Source: Ahaetulla prasina (lineage: Eukaryota; Chordata; Lepidosauria; Squamata; Colubridae). Taken from it: a DNA stretch of 64,000 nucleotides. The DNA is taken from the NCBI RefSeq assembly GCF_028640845.1, contig NC_080542.1:149543298-149607297 (forward strand). Reading direction: 5' to 3'. Below the pieces are notes generated by a model that had not been told where the DNA came from, did not search any database, and worked only from the letters and a program-made list of their open reading frames with translations. The position numbers and the translations under genes were made by a program. Below, in pieces: positions 45,196 to 55,125 of this stretch (positions are counted from its first letter, which is position 1; the number at the start of each line of letters is the position of its first letter).

Positions 45196-46055
45196 TCATA
45201 CATCTGTTTTTTCAGGGCTGTTAGCACTCTGAATGGTCAGAGAAGTACTGGTTGTAATTTGAGGAGGACCTCTGTCTGCATTCATGTTAACATCTAGGAA
45301 TGATAACAGAAATCGACCCACTGAAATGATCTTTCCTCGAGAGGTCCAGACAAAGTATTTGATTGCCTCTGCCAATTGATTCTGCTTTCTCAACATCTGG
45401 ATGTGCTCGTCCCATAAATTGGGCTCCAGGTACAGCCGGTTGATGTAGTATTTCCCCCCATTCTTGGAAATGATTCCCTGCACCATTTCCATCAGCTTCG
45501 AGACCTGCCTCTCCCGCTCGACTCCCGTGGATTTGTTGTTGAACCCACAGAAGCGGTTCTCACACTGCCGGATCAGTTCCTGCAGACTCCTGTTGTCAGA
45601 CTGTGTGACGTACTCGTCCAGGAGTCTCCCATGCTCATCCAGGAGGCTCCCTCCCAAATCCTCCACACAGGTGAAGAGGACGATTGTGTGCCTGGCAGAC
45701 TCATCCCCAAAAATATCCCAGATGCGTTTTGCAGCGGCGGCATCTTCTGCGGTGAAGCGTCCCACCTGGGTTACAAAAATCAGGGCATGGGGGCCAGGCC
45801 GGGAGAGTTCGATGCAAGCCCTGATCTCATCGTGCACAATTCCATCATAATCTTCAGAATCAAACATGGCGGGCGTGTCGACCACGGAGATCTTCATGCC
45901 CTGCCAGCTTCCCTCCCCCCTTTGGCACTTCAGGGTGATGGTTTTTGCCGCCAAGATGGACTTGAACTCCTTCCGGCCGAGAATGGTGTTGCCCGTGGCG
46001 CTCTTCCCACTTCCGGATTTTCCAACCAGGATCAGCCGGAGTACGGTGTCCTCCC
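45196..46055 (-). CDS. GIMAP-family GTPase, main coding exon
   Basis: GTPases of immunity-associated protein family, AIG1-type; in vertebrates they act in lymphocyte survival, mostly at membranes. Seen: G1 P-loop VGKSGSGKSATGNTILG; a switch Thr (AKTITLKCQ); G3 DTPAMFD, where DTPG is usual; the family box LSRPGPHALIFVTQVGRFT; G4 position LFTCVEDL, where RKED is usual; and the G5-like CENRFCGFNN. About 120 helical C-terminal residues follow; one short hydrophobic patch (RFLLSFL) but no clear membrane anchor. The acceptor CCCGCAG is at 46056-46062; the exon is entered in phase with 48868-48909. Stop at 45196. The G3 Gly-to-Ala and G4 changes may weaken nucleotide binding. I cannot say which GIMAP paralogue it is. 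Confidence 0.93.
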
Positions 46056-46549
46056 CTGCGGGTTTGGAAGATAGTTACAAAGAGGAATCGAGACATTTCT
46101 CACAGGCCCAGGAAGAAATTGGGGGCCATAATCCAACATGTTGGCGCATCGTTGAACCGGCTGAAAATGATGACGATTTCGGAAAAGAGTCACCCGCTGC
46201 CCTGAAGTGATTCAATGATGGTTTTTTTGTGTGTGTGAATCTCCCAGAGCTGCTAAAATGGGCTGCTCAGCCAGGCAGATTCTCACAACGTGTGAACCTC
46301 ACTTTAGCAAAATACAGTCACTCTGTCCAGCCCGCCCCCTCTCTCCACAAGCAAAGCTGGGTCTAAGCAAACTGAGATTGACCGGAAAGAGGCTCAGGGC
46401 TGCTGGTGTGTGATGCATGGCACGTTATTAGGATTTTGGGCCAGGATGTGATGACCCGAGACAAGGCATGAAGACCACATATCCAGCTAAGAGTTCAAAC
46501 CCCCTTTAATGCTCCAACTTTCCCACAAATGCTCCCACTTTTATGGCAA

Positions 46550-46563
46550 GTCCCAGAGCAGCG

Positions 46564-46611
<48 letters not shown>

Positions 46612-46622
46612 TACACACACAG
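46550..46622. repeat. (CT)n(CA)n microsatellite in GIMAP intron
   Basis: CT run 46567-46594 followed by CA run 46595-46621. Confidence 0.9.
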
Positions 46623-47165
46623 CAGTCTCTTTGAAGGCTCTGAATTGAGAATGCCACCTGACCCAGATCTACATTGTGAGAGTCGCATCGTCCCTCGCTT
46701 CTACTTTGAGGCAGTCCGTAAATGAGTATAGGCATGCTTTCAAGGCCCAATCGTCATTTCTGTTTCTGCCTTTTCGTGTGGGACTTCCCCAATGCAGAGG
46801 AGGAGGCTCCATGTGCGAGGTGCGTGTGTTTCTGTCTCTCTTTGTGTGTGCATGGGCTGCTCAGTCCTGCGTTTGCATTTTCTGTAAATAAATATAATTT
46901 CCATTGATATTTGCCACAGACAAGATAGAGGGGAACAGCATATGGAACACAGAGAATAAAAAAGGCAGCGGGGGGGGGGGGGGAGGAAACGCCTCCTCTA
47001 TCCTTAAGGCAACCAATCACAGCACAGATTGACTCAGTCCACCACATCTGCATGTTCCAGCCCATGGTAAAGTTGACCCTTCCAGCCACTAAATTCAATA
47101 TCTTAACAGGCCTTCCCAGAATACAGACTAACAAGAGTTGGAAGGACCTGGGAGGTCTTCTAATC

Positions 47166-47950
47166 CAGGGGTCCCCAACCTTTCGGACCTCAGGGAACAC
47201 TAAATTCATAATTTTAAATCCCGTGGACTACTAATGTGATCTGCTTAATGACCGGCTGGGTGGGTGTGGCTAGGTGGTCATGTGACTGGGTGGGTGTGGC
47301 CAACCCGATGTCACTCACATCAATGGGTGCCTCGCCGGCCTCTGCTCATCCTTCCCCTCCCAGCCACTCCTCACCTGCCCGTCCGGGCTCCTTAGGGCCC
47401 CAACAGGAAGCAGTTGCTGGAGCTAAGCAGCCACCAGGAGAAAGACTTGGCAAAACAGCTCAGTTCAAATTGGATCTGACCGAGAAAGAGGCTCAGCAGA
47501 AGCACCTCACTGAGGACTAGGAGCATAGGCTTTCCAAGCAGAGGGAAGACCTGCGGGAGTGCAAGGCCAGGTACCGGCACCTGGAGGCTCAGCAGGCTGA
47601 AATGGTCAGCCAGTTCCAGACCGTGATGCAGTCCCACTGGAACGAGGCCCTCCAGTTCTTTGCCACTAGTGGCACTTCCCTCCAGCCTTCACCCAAAGCC
47701 TCACACCAGGAGGCTGAAGCAGACTCTGAGTGGGAATTTCTGCCCCCTCCGTCCCACACAAAAAGACCCCAAAGGGGGGGGCGCTCTGCAGCAACACAAA
47801 TATTCATTGCACGTATCTGTCCCAGGGGGACATACTTTGAGGACCCCTGATTTAGAGCAATATAAAAAAATGCAAATAATTTTTCTCCAGATCACCAAAA
47901 TTTTCTTATGGACCACCAGTGGTCCATGGACCATCAGTTGGTGACCACTG
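47166..47950. mobile_element. hAT element carrying a captured coding segment
   Basis: Terminal inverted repeats CAGGGGTCCCCAAC and (inverted) CAGTGGTCACCAAC. Perfect 8-bp target duplication TTCTAATC at 47158-47165 and 47951-47958, as expected for hAT, inside a CR1 3' end (gttggaaggacctggg...tccagcccc). 785 bp and no transposase. Inside, 47392-47760 reads like a host coiled-coil protein (separate entry). It sits in the long intron of the GIMAP gene. Confidence 0.88.
47392..47760 (+). pseudogene. Captured coiled-coil gene fragment
   Basis: In shifting frames: QLLELSSHQEKDLAKQL, then LDLTEKEAQQKHL, a TAG, HRLSKQREDLRECKARY, HLEAQQAEMVSQFQTVM, SHWNEALQFFATSG and an acidic end EADSEWEFLPPP. Heptad-like Leu spacing and Glu/Gln richness mark a coiled coil of a cytoskeletal or centrosomal kind; centrobin is one possibility, held weakly. 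No intron is seen across about 370 bp. One frameshift and one stop show that it is dead. Confidence 0.6.
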
Positions 47951-47984
47951 TTCTAATCCAGCCCCGTGCTCTAGAGCCTCTACT

Positions 47985-48151
47985 GCGCCTTTGTGTCTCA
48001 TGGTGGTTAGAATGCAGTACTGCACCATAACGCCCGCAGTTCGATCCGGACTGGCTCAAGGTCAACACAGCCTTCCGTCCTTCTGAGGTCAGTCAAAGGA
48101 GGACCCAGATTTTTGGGAGGCAGGGGGAGGCAAGAGGCTGACTCTGTAAAC
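47985..48151 (+). mobile_element. tRNA-derived SINE, 3' truncated
   Basis: A-box-like ctcatggtggttagaatgc, B box gttcgatcc, then gaggacccagattttt text of the tRNA/L2 SINE family. Its 3' part is cut by the MITE starting at 48152. Confidence 0.65.
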
Positions 48152-48380
48152 CAGGGGTGTCAAATTCAATTTCATTGAGGGCCATATCAGGGTTGTGTTT
48201 GACCTCGAGGGGCAGTGAGGGCGTGGCCAGCTCAACATCTGTTTTCAGCTGTGACGGCCTCCTGCAACCCTCTGCCAGCGGAAACAGAGCTCAGGGAGGG
48301 GCACGTGGCCCCCGCAAGCACTGTTTTCTCTGGCAGAGGCACCATAGGCTGGTCCTTCACTCTTTCTAGAGTGGCCCCGC
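48152..48380. mobile_element. hAT-type MITE, partial
   Basis: Begins CAGGGGTGTCAAATTC and continues with the GC-rich ctctgccagcggaaacag text shared with 50395-50779 and 50942-51349. The far terminus is missing. Confidence 0.6.
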
Positions 48381-48578
48381 AGAGAATAAGATTTAAAGAG
48401 ATGCTGTGGGGAGGGAACAAGGGTTGAATCCATGAAGCCTCAGGTGCTGTTGCTGACATCCGGATTTTGCTATGTTTTGTCTTGTGTGCCTTGCCGAGTT
48501 TGCCTACCTGGCTGGACTTCTTGCCTCAGTTTCTGCCTTGCAGGCTTGCAGGCTTGCTGGACTACTTGCAGCCAGAGG

Positions 48579-48581
48579 CTG

Positions 48582-48629
<48 letters not shown>

Positions 48630-49140
48630 TTGGACAGCTTTGCTCCAGGACTTGCAGGAAACACGGAGACGCTTGGGGGGCAAATAGGAACAATAAAGGG
48701 GAGTTAGAACTGTTCTCTGGCTGTATTGCTTCCGTGCCTCATCCCAGTATAATTTCAGGAGTGGGTCATCTAAGAAACTTTTTTCCAGGGGTGGGGGAGG
48801 GAGTGGGATCATGCAAAACAGCTGCTAAGAGAGAGCGTTCCTAAGTGAAAGAGATGACAAGAATTACCTTCCATCATCACCTCTTCGAAGTCTCCATCCG
48901 GATCTTTCCCTAAGGACAAGGACGAGTATCAGTCATGGAATCTGGAACTGGATATAAGCTGGGGTGGTGGGTGGAGGGGAGGTTGTGTGTGTGTGTGTGT
49001 GTGTGTCTCATAGGATAGGATAGGATAGGATAGGATAGGATAGGAGAACAGAACAGAATAAAGAATAGAATAGAATAGAATAGAATAGAATAGAATAGAA
49101 TGGAATGGAATGGAACGGAACGGAATCGAATAGAATAGAA
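48579..49140. repeat. Microsatellite cluster (GT)n, (GATAG)n, (AATAG)n
   Basis: GT runs at 48583-48628 and 48983-49006, then GATAG units (49014-49045) and AATAG/AATGG variants (49060-49140). The 42-bp GIMAP exon lies between the two GT runs. Confidence 0.9.
48868..48909 (-). CDS. GIMAP gene, 42-bp coding exon
   Basis: Minus strand: acceptor ...CCTTAG before 48909 and donor GTAATT after 48868. Reading (2 nt) KDPDGDFEEVMME (1 nt) joins in phase to GEDTVLRLILVG of the main exon, giving the short acidic leader usual before a GIMAP G domain. Inferred from splice sites and phase; no transcript evidence. Confidence 0.7.
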
Positions 49141-49264
49141 TAGAGAAGAGAAGAGGAAGAGAATGTAGAATAATAGAATAAATAGAGAATAGAGGTTTCA
49201 TGAGCCAACAAAGGAAAATTGTCAGTGCTAGAAGGGAGTGGATTTCCAGAGGAGGGGGAGGAGG

Positions 49265-49400
49265 GCAACAGGGAGGTCTTTGGTGCTGAGTTTGGTTGTT
49301 TTCTTGCAGATGTTTCATGACCCCACTAGGGAACATCATCAGTGCTAGTGTGTAGTGCTGTTCAGGGCAATCCTTCAAATCCTGGAAGGCTGCTGTCCTG
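49265..49400 (-). mobile_element. Penelope-type pseudo-LTR fragment with hammerhead-like core
   Basis: Minus strand: CTGATGATG (49342-49334), a CCC/GGG-bearing imperfect stem, then GAAAC (49316-49312), in the order of a hammerhead catalytic core, followed by tctgcaagaaaacaacc. The text resembles pseudo-LTRs of vertebrate Penelope elements. The stem has mismatches, so it is likely a decayed copy. Confidence 0.45.
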
Positions 49401-50101
49401 TTTCCCCCCCCCCTTAGTCTCCCCCTTAGTTCTCTAGACTGGGCCAGACCCAATTCCTGCAACCGTATGTATGTTCTTTGTATGTTTTAGCTTCCAGCCC
49501 CCCAATCCTCTTCATTGCTCTTCAGCCCCCCGCCACCCTGTCCTTATATGCCAGGTGTGGTGCCCTCCTCGCTTACCCAGGGTGTCCTTCTTATTCACAG
49601 GTCTCTGGAAGAGTGGAAAGAAACCACCAATCAGAAGTGACTCTCCCCCCCCCCAGCGCCTTGGTACATCCAGTGGGGCAGAGGAAGCCCCTCCCCTTTC
49701 TGCCCTCTGTCCCCCAACCCCTTTCAACACACTGCCCCCAAGTTGCTCTGGATACATCTCCCCTCCTCCCACTAAGGGGCACGGGGGGGGGGGGGCTGAG
49801 ATGCTCTGAAGGGATCCAGCACCAAGGAAGGAAAGGAGTGGCAGGGAGGGAAGGGGGAGGGGAAAAGGGGGAGGAGGGAAATGGGGCTGGAGGAGGCATT
49901 CTTTCTTTTTGGGAGGGGGGCATTGGACAGTTTAGCCTCAGAGCCTCGCCTGCCCCTCATTATTAGAAAATCAGATAGGGCTGGTCTGGAGTATGATGGG
50001 AAGGGGGAAAACAGGGGCTGGATCTTTGCCCAGCCCCCAAATTCTGCCACACCCAGAGCAGAGGGCCTTTCCCAAAACACACACACACTTCTCACACTTA
50101 C

Positions 50102-50171
50102 CCAGACCAAGCTCCAAAGCCATTGCAACGCCATCTCCAGCTGCTGCTGATGCCAATCCCGTCAGCTCAGA
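50102..50171 (-). CDS. GIMAP gene, first coding exon (inferred)
   Basis: Acceptor-like tctgtccccgtag ends at 50172 and a strong donor GTAAGTGTGAG starts at 50101. The in-frame ATG at 50121-50123 gives MALELGL, then G completed across the splice, phase-matched to the 42-bp exon; the total model is 307 codons. An earlier ATG (50132-50134) is out of frame and would read into a stop in the next exon, a possible uORF. The acceptor implies a further 5' exon, perhaps in the CpG-rich block near 52.3-53 kb. Confidence 0.55.
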
Positions 50172-50394
50172 CTACGGGGACAGAAGAGAGAAGATGGGGG
50201 GGGGAGAGAGAGACCCCCTTCTTGAGGTGAGGGAGGGACTGCCCAAGGCCCCATTTTGGGGGGAGGGGGGCAGAAAATGGGAGCGGTGACCGCTTCGCCC
50301 CTGCTTTTTCTAGCGATGCCCCCGGGCCCGTCCTGCACCGAAAAGGTGCCAGGGTTCTTATTTTAGTTGTGTCCCCCTGCCCCCTGGCTGACCC

Positions 50395-50779
50395 AGACCA
50401 GGGTGCTTAGATCTGGCCCACAGGCGCCCCCGACACCACAGCTGCACCCAACACACGCACGGCCCTCCCGAGCTTCGTTTTTGGCTGCGACGGCCCCGAG
50501 CTCCATTTTTGCTGGCAGAGGGCTGCAGGAGGCCATTGCAGCTGAAAACGGAGCTCAGGAGGGCCTGATAGAGCCTTCCGGAGCTCTGTTTTTGCTGGCA
50601 AAGCACTGAAGGAGGCCCTCACATGGATCCCCCCAGCCCCACCGGGCCACCACAGGCGCCCCCCATCCCTGACACGAGTGATGTCAAGATGACCATGCCT
50701 CACAGCCATGCCTACCCCCCCCCCCAGACCAAACACAACCCTGATGTGGCCCTCAATGAAATGGAGCTTGACACCCCTG
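50395..50779. mobile_element. hAT-type MITE, GC-rich interior
   Basis: Ends GCTTGACACCCCTG (inverted terminus) at 50779. The interior repeats ggctgcaggaggcc and agctc(c/t)g(t/g)ttttgctgg text. The left terminus is degraded. It lies just upstream of the inferred first coding exon of the GIMAP gene. Confidence 0.55.
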
Positions 50780-50941
50780 GTTTAGATGGTCAATTGCTCA
50801 TTGGCCCAGGCTGGTAGAACAAGAAAAATCGGTGGTTCTAAAAGGCAAGTCAGGGCTGGTGAAAATGGACTAGTCTTCTGTGAGATTTCCATTACGTTTT
50901 GGGTTAAAGAGAGTTTAACCATCCAATCTTGCCCATTAGTC

Positions 50942-51349
50942 CAGAGGTGTCAAACTCGATTTCATTGAGGACTGCATCAGGGTTGTGTTTCACCTGAGGG
51001 AGGGAACATGGCCGAGATGGGCATGTCCAGCTGGACATCACTAGAGGCTCCATTTTGTGTCCATGAAGGATTCCTACAGCCCTCTGCCAGCGAAAACGGA
51101 GCTCGGGGAGGCCGCGTGTGGCACGCCCGGGTTACGTTTTCACTGGGAGACGGCTGCAGGAAGCCTTCGTGGCTGAAAACGGAGCCCAGGCAGGCCATGG
51201 AGCTCAATTTTTGCTGCCAGAGGGCTGCAGGAGGCCATCACAGGGGAAACGGGGCCTGGGAGGGCCATGCACAGATACATCGCAGGCCTTGTTTGCAGAG
51301 CAGCCCCGCGAGCCACATCCGGCCTGTGGGCCTTGAGTTTGACACCCGT
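50942..51349. mobile_element. hAT-type MITE, near complete
   Basis: Termini CAGAGGTGTCAAACTC and (inverted) CACGGGTGTCAAACTC. Interior with three ~70-bp imperfect units (agggctgcaggaggcc type). Flanking octamers (CATTAGTC, CCTCAGCT) do not match. (GT)n at 51598-51620 further on. Confidence 0.7.
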
Positions 51350-51769
51350 GCCTCAGCTGCTTGTCTCAGCTTACTACGCTCATGTAGCTAAATCCTAAAG
51401 CCACAGGAATTATGGAATTGTGGTGAAACACCCATGCAGAATGCATTCGGGCGAAATGCAAATGCCTATGAAGAAACCAGGGCGAAAGGTAGTTTAAAGG
51501 AAATGGGGGCAGGGAGGAGACAAAGCATAGAAAGAGGGGAAGTAGACGTTTTGGGAAGATTGGGGGCTGAAAAGGGAGGCACTTGTCCTTCGAAGGGTGT
51601 GTGTGTGTGTTTGTGTGTGGCATCAAACTTGCTATGGGATCTGTTCGGGGGGGGGCTACTTTGCTAAACCCCACCCCACGTTTCCCACCCCCCTCCTAGA
51701 AGAATGAAATATTTTAGAAAATATTTAAAAAGGCAGAATATATTTCCCTGGATGAGAAATGGAGAAACA

Positions 51770-52217
51770 TGTTTTAAAGTCAGAGCAATTTCCTGCCACC
51801 TCCCCCACCTTTGTTAATAGCCCCAGAAAGACAAAAGACATCTTATCTACAACACAGAAGACCTTCAGCTCCAGGGTGATGGGATTAAGACATGGCCCTC
51901 ATGACAAAGATAGGATTAGCCTCTACCCATTTCACCACATGGCACCTGGAAAGGTTACATCAGCCAGCAAGGCTAGCTAAGACCCCCAGCCCCTGGGAGT
52001 CTGACAGCCAATCAGGATACTCTTCCTGTGCCCCAGAAAGTTCAAAGCTCAGAAAAAGCATAAAACCAGGGAGCACACAGGATCTGGCCCTTTTCTGTTC
52101 AGGAACTCAAGCCATGTGATCCTGGCCACCATTAAACCATCTTTCCAAGCAGCCTCCATGTTTCCAGTGTCTTTGTCCCCACTTGGAACTGAACCCAGAT
52201 GGATATTTCTTCTAACA
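51770..52217 (+). mobile_element. LTR-like sequence, unclassified
   Basis: TG...ACA ends, a TATA-like gcataaaacc near 52060, a poly(A)-signal-like attaaa near 52132 and a downstream T/G-rich end resemble a solo retroviral LTR. No target duplication found, so boundaries are a guess. Confidence 0.35.
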
Positions 52218-52299
52218 GTCGCACCACTTATTTTAACATTAAACGGCTCGCTGCTTCACTCTCTGTGCAAGCTTCGGGCAGGGGAGCCTGTTTTGTTTC

Positions 52300-53050
52300 C
52301 CCACCGGGTTAGCTGCGCCTCGCCCTCCGCTTTCAAGAGACACTCCAAAGCTTCCCCCACCACTACTCGGGCCGGAAAAAGCTCCAGGAGTCTCTGCGTC
52401 ACCCCTTAAAGGGGGGGGGCACTTCTCCCTCCTCCATTCCCCCCGCCCTGCATCCCTCAGGAAAACAAAAACAGCCGGGCGGTGGGAACAGCTGCCTGAC
52501 GGAACAGAAAGCGAAAGTCTTGGGAGGAGGAAAGGCGGGGTCGCAACTCCTGGCGGCTCTTTGCTGAGACCCTCTGATTTGGGGAGCGGCCGGGACGAGG
52601 ACATCAGAGGGGAGGGGACCGGGAGGGCGAAGTGGGGGTGGGGGAGGAAAGCAAAGAGCGGGAGGCGAGGGGTCTCCGGGAACCCAGTCCCCGAGAGGCA
52701 CCCCGTCCGAGCCTCTTCTTCCGAATCTCGGGGGTTTCCGCAGGGAAGACTGAGCCCCTGTTTGCGCGGCTCTCGGATGCTTTTGGCTTGAGATCCCAGG
52801 AGCCTTCCTTCCTCCCCCCCCCGGGAGGACCCCATCCTCTTCCTCTCCTCTTGCCCTGCCGCGGAAGGGACCACCATCGCCCACTCCCACCTGCGTTGCT
52901 TCGGGAAACCTGTGCGTGATCCCCGTTTGGCTCTGGATCTTCCCGGGAGCCTCGCAGGATCCGGCAGCTCCTGCGCCGCGGAGCGTCCCTGGCCGGGCAG
53001 AGGGCTTAATTCCACCACGCTCCTCCCCCGCACTGTTTTGACCACATCCC
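52300..53050. promoter_or_regulatory. CpG-rich block, candidate promoter
   Basis: GC- and CpG-rich non-repeat DNA, unlike the AT-rich surroundings, about 2.2 kb upstream of the first inferred GIMAP coding exon. It contains the ISRE-like motif at 52507-52518. Long ORFs here are a by-product of composition. It could be the promoter and non-coding first exon of the GIMAP gene or of a divergent gene. Confidence 0.45.
52507..52518 (+). promoter_or_regulatory. ISRE/IRF-like motif
   Basis: GAAAGCGAAAGT fits GAAANNGAAA, the IRF-binding core of interferon-stimulated response elements. Position in a CpG-rich block near an immune GTPase makes it plausible; it is a single short match. Confidence 0.4.
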
Positions 53051-53384
53051 CTTGTTTGTGTATTTCTGTGTCTGTGTGCGCGTGTGTTGGGTGTGGGGCG
53101 GGGTGCAGTGGCGCAACCACGATCCACCCAGCCCAGTGCAGAGGAGGGGCTCAAAGATCTCTGGGGAGTGTCCCCCCGCCCGTCTCCGGTTTTATCCTGG
53201 CTTGGGGCTCTGGGCAACCGGAGACCTGCCTGTTACATTCTTCCCGGCAACCGGGAGGGATTTACACAACCCTGTAGCGTTTTATCACAAAACCCGGTTC
53301 TGGCCTTCCCTCGTTGCCAGCAGGACAAATGCGTTGAACTCTCCCTGCGAGATGGCGGTTGTCCGTCCGTCCCGTCTGTCTGTC

Positions 53385-53700
53385 CGTCTGTTTGTCTCTT
53401 CTCATTCTTCCTCTTTCTCTTATTCTCTCTCTCTTTCTTTCTTATTTGCGCTTTCTCTCCCTCTCTTCTCTTTCTCTCGTTCTTATTTTCTCTCTTTCCC
53501 TCTCTCCTCTTTCTCTTTCTCTTATTCTCTCTTTCTCTTTCCCTCTCTCTCCTCTTTCTCTCTTCTCATTCTCTGTGTCTTTCTTTTTCTCTCTTTCTCT
53601 TTCTCTCTCTCTGCCTCTCTTATTCTCTCTCTCTTCTGATTCTCTCTTTCTCTTTCTTCCTCTTCTCATTCTCTCTCTCTCTCTCAGACACACACACACA
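53385..53700. repeat. Polypyrimidine tract (CT/CTTT)n then (AC)n
   Basis: About 290 bp almost only C/T on the plus strand, ending in CT and AC dinucleotides. It can form triplex DNA. All ORFs through it are artefacts. Confidence 0.9.
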
Positions 53701-53799
53701 CCATGGTTGCCTGATTCCCAAGAGGATTTGAAGAGCTCCCAGTCTTCCCTCTGTACATTAGGTCAGGCTCCATTAGGCAGGAGAGCCAGGCCGGCCCTG

Positions 53800-54000
53800 G
53801 ATTCTAATTAGATGTCCATCAGCCAGTCCCACCTTCTCAGCCCTAGGAAGGAGGCAATGGCAAACCGCTTCTGAGAAACCTTGCCAGACACAACAGTGAG
53901 CCAAGGAGCCGCACCAAACAAGGAGATCAGGAAGACTCAATACTTCACTGGATGGCATGCAGGCATAAATGAATGAATGAATGAATGATGGATGGATCAA
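53800..54000. repeat. RTE/BovB-related fragment and (ATGA)n
   Basis: aggaggcaatggcaaaccgc and aaaccttgccagacac resemble BovB/RTE-derived text. ATGA/TGGA tetranucleotides at 53968-53998. Confidence 0.4.
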
Positions 54001-54124
54001 GGTTTATGTGTGGTTTCTAAGACTGCAACATCAGGGGCCAGGGGTTCATATCTTTCCAGGTTGTGACGGAGCTGGCCGAACCATTGAACCATCTTAATCA
54101 CACTACTAACATGGGCTACCTCTT

Positions 54125-54249
54125 GCCCATATCCTCTCATCTTCCTGGGTGACCTTAAACTACCTTCTATTAACTGGATAACAAATGAATGTACAACTGA
54201 ACCCATCCATACTACCCTATACAACGCTGTTACAAACCTTGGTCTAGAA
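54125..54249 (+). mobile_element. LINE endonuclease fragment
   Basis: Reads GDLKLPSINWITNECTT, matching the endonuclease of the LINE at 9405-9290 (minus). Cut by the hAT-like element at 54250. Confidence 0.65.
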
Positions 54250-54625
54250 CAGTGGTTCTCAACCTTTATAGTGCTACGACCCCTTTAATACAATTCCCCA
54301 CTATGTGGCGACCCCAACCATAAAATGCACCTCAGCAGCCGTAAAAGGGTAAAAGAAGTGGAAAACTATTTTTTTGAATTTATCGCGCCTAAAGCCGTAT
54401 TGGCTAGCGATCTGAACTGCTAGTGATTGCCTTGAGGACGGGGGCATTAAAGCGGAGACTCCTCCCCTATTAAGTTTATCGTGCCTGAAGCCAGATTAGG
54501 CTAGCGATTGGGAGTGATTGCAGCTGGCTTGAGAGGGAGACATCTGTGTGCCACACACTCACACACACACCTGTACCGGACTGGGCTGGGCTACCAAGTT
54601 GGAAAGATTGGGGACCGCTCCTCTA
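54250..54625. mobile_element. hAT-Charlie-like non-autonomous element
   Basis: Left terminus CAGTGGTTCTCAACC with acgacccctttaatac, preceded by GTCTAGAA, which fits the hAT target consensus. The right end ggggaccgct is only loosely inverted, so it may be a composite of two elements. Confidence 0.5.
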
Positions 54626-54779
54626 AGGGGGTGGCCCTACAAATCTTCCAGCTGAATCATGTGTAATGACCTGGAGCGTGATACAAAAGCAACACAGCCA
54701 GAGAACAGGTCTGACTTCCCTTTATTTGCTCCCACTATGCCCCAAACATCCCCATGTTTACTACAAGTCCTGGAGCAAA

Positions 54780-55010
54780 GTTCTCACATGCACCTTCAGC
54801 ACAACAAAATACCTTATGCCACCAGACTTGAAATCCTGGGTTTAGAAAATTTAGAACTCCGCTGCCTTCAGCATGACCTGAGCATAACTCATAAAATTAT
54901 CTGCTACAATGTCCTTCCTGTCAAAGACTACTTCAGCTTCAATCACAACAATACACGAGCACACAATAGATTTAAGCTTAATGTGAACTGCTCCAATCTT
55001 GATTAGATAA
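54780..55010 (+). mobile_element. CR1/L3-like LINE C-terminal fragment
   Basis: LENLELRCLQHDL, KDYFSFNHNNTRAHNRF: same family as 36747-36508. AT-rich low-complexity DNA follows at 55000-55125. Confidence 0.7.
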
Positions 55011-55125
55011 TAATCAAGATAATTAGATAATAATTAGATAATAATTATTATATTATATAATAATTAATATTATATAATTATATAATATAATAATTATATT
55101 AGATAATAATTCCTCTGTAGAATTA

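Noticed and set aside
45464..46210. Plus-strand ORFs over the GIMAP exon
   Set aside because: Shadows of the minus-strand gene; the GTPase motifs read only on the minus strand.
51770..52217. Intact solo ERV LTR
   Set aside because: Kept only as a low-confidence LTR-like feature because no target duplication or relative in the window supports the boundaries.
52239..53217. Two long overlapping minus-strand ORFs (293 and 272 codons)
   Set aside because: They lie in CpG-rich DNA where stops are rare, have Pro/Arg/Gly/Ser-biased composition, overlap in two frames and show no domain.
53052..53811. ORFs of 150-215 codons rich in Leu/Ser/Phe
   Set aside because: Translation of a CT-rich simple repeat in three frames; no protein-like pattern.
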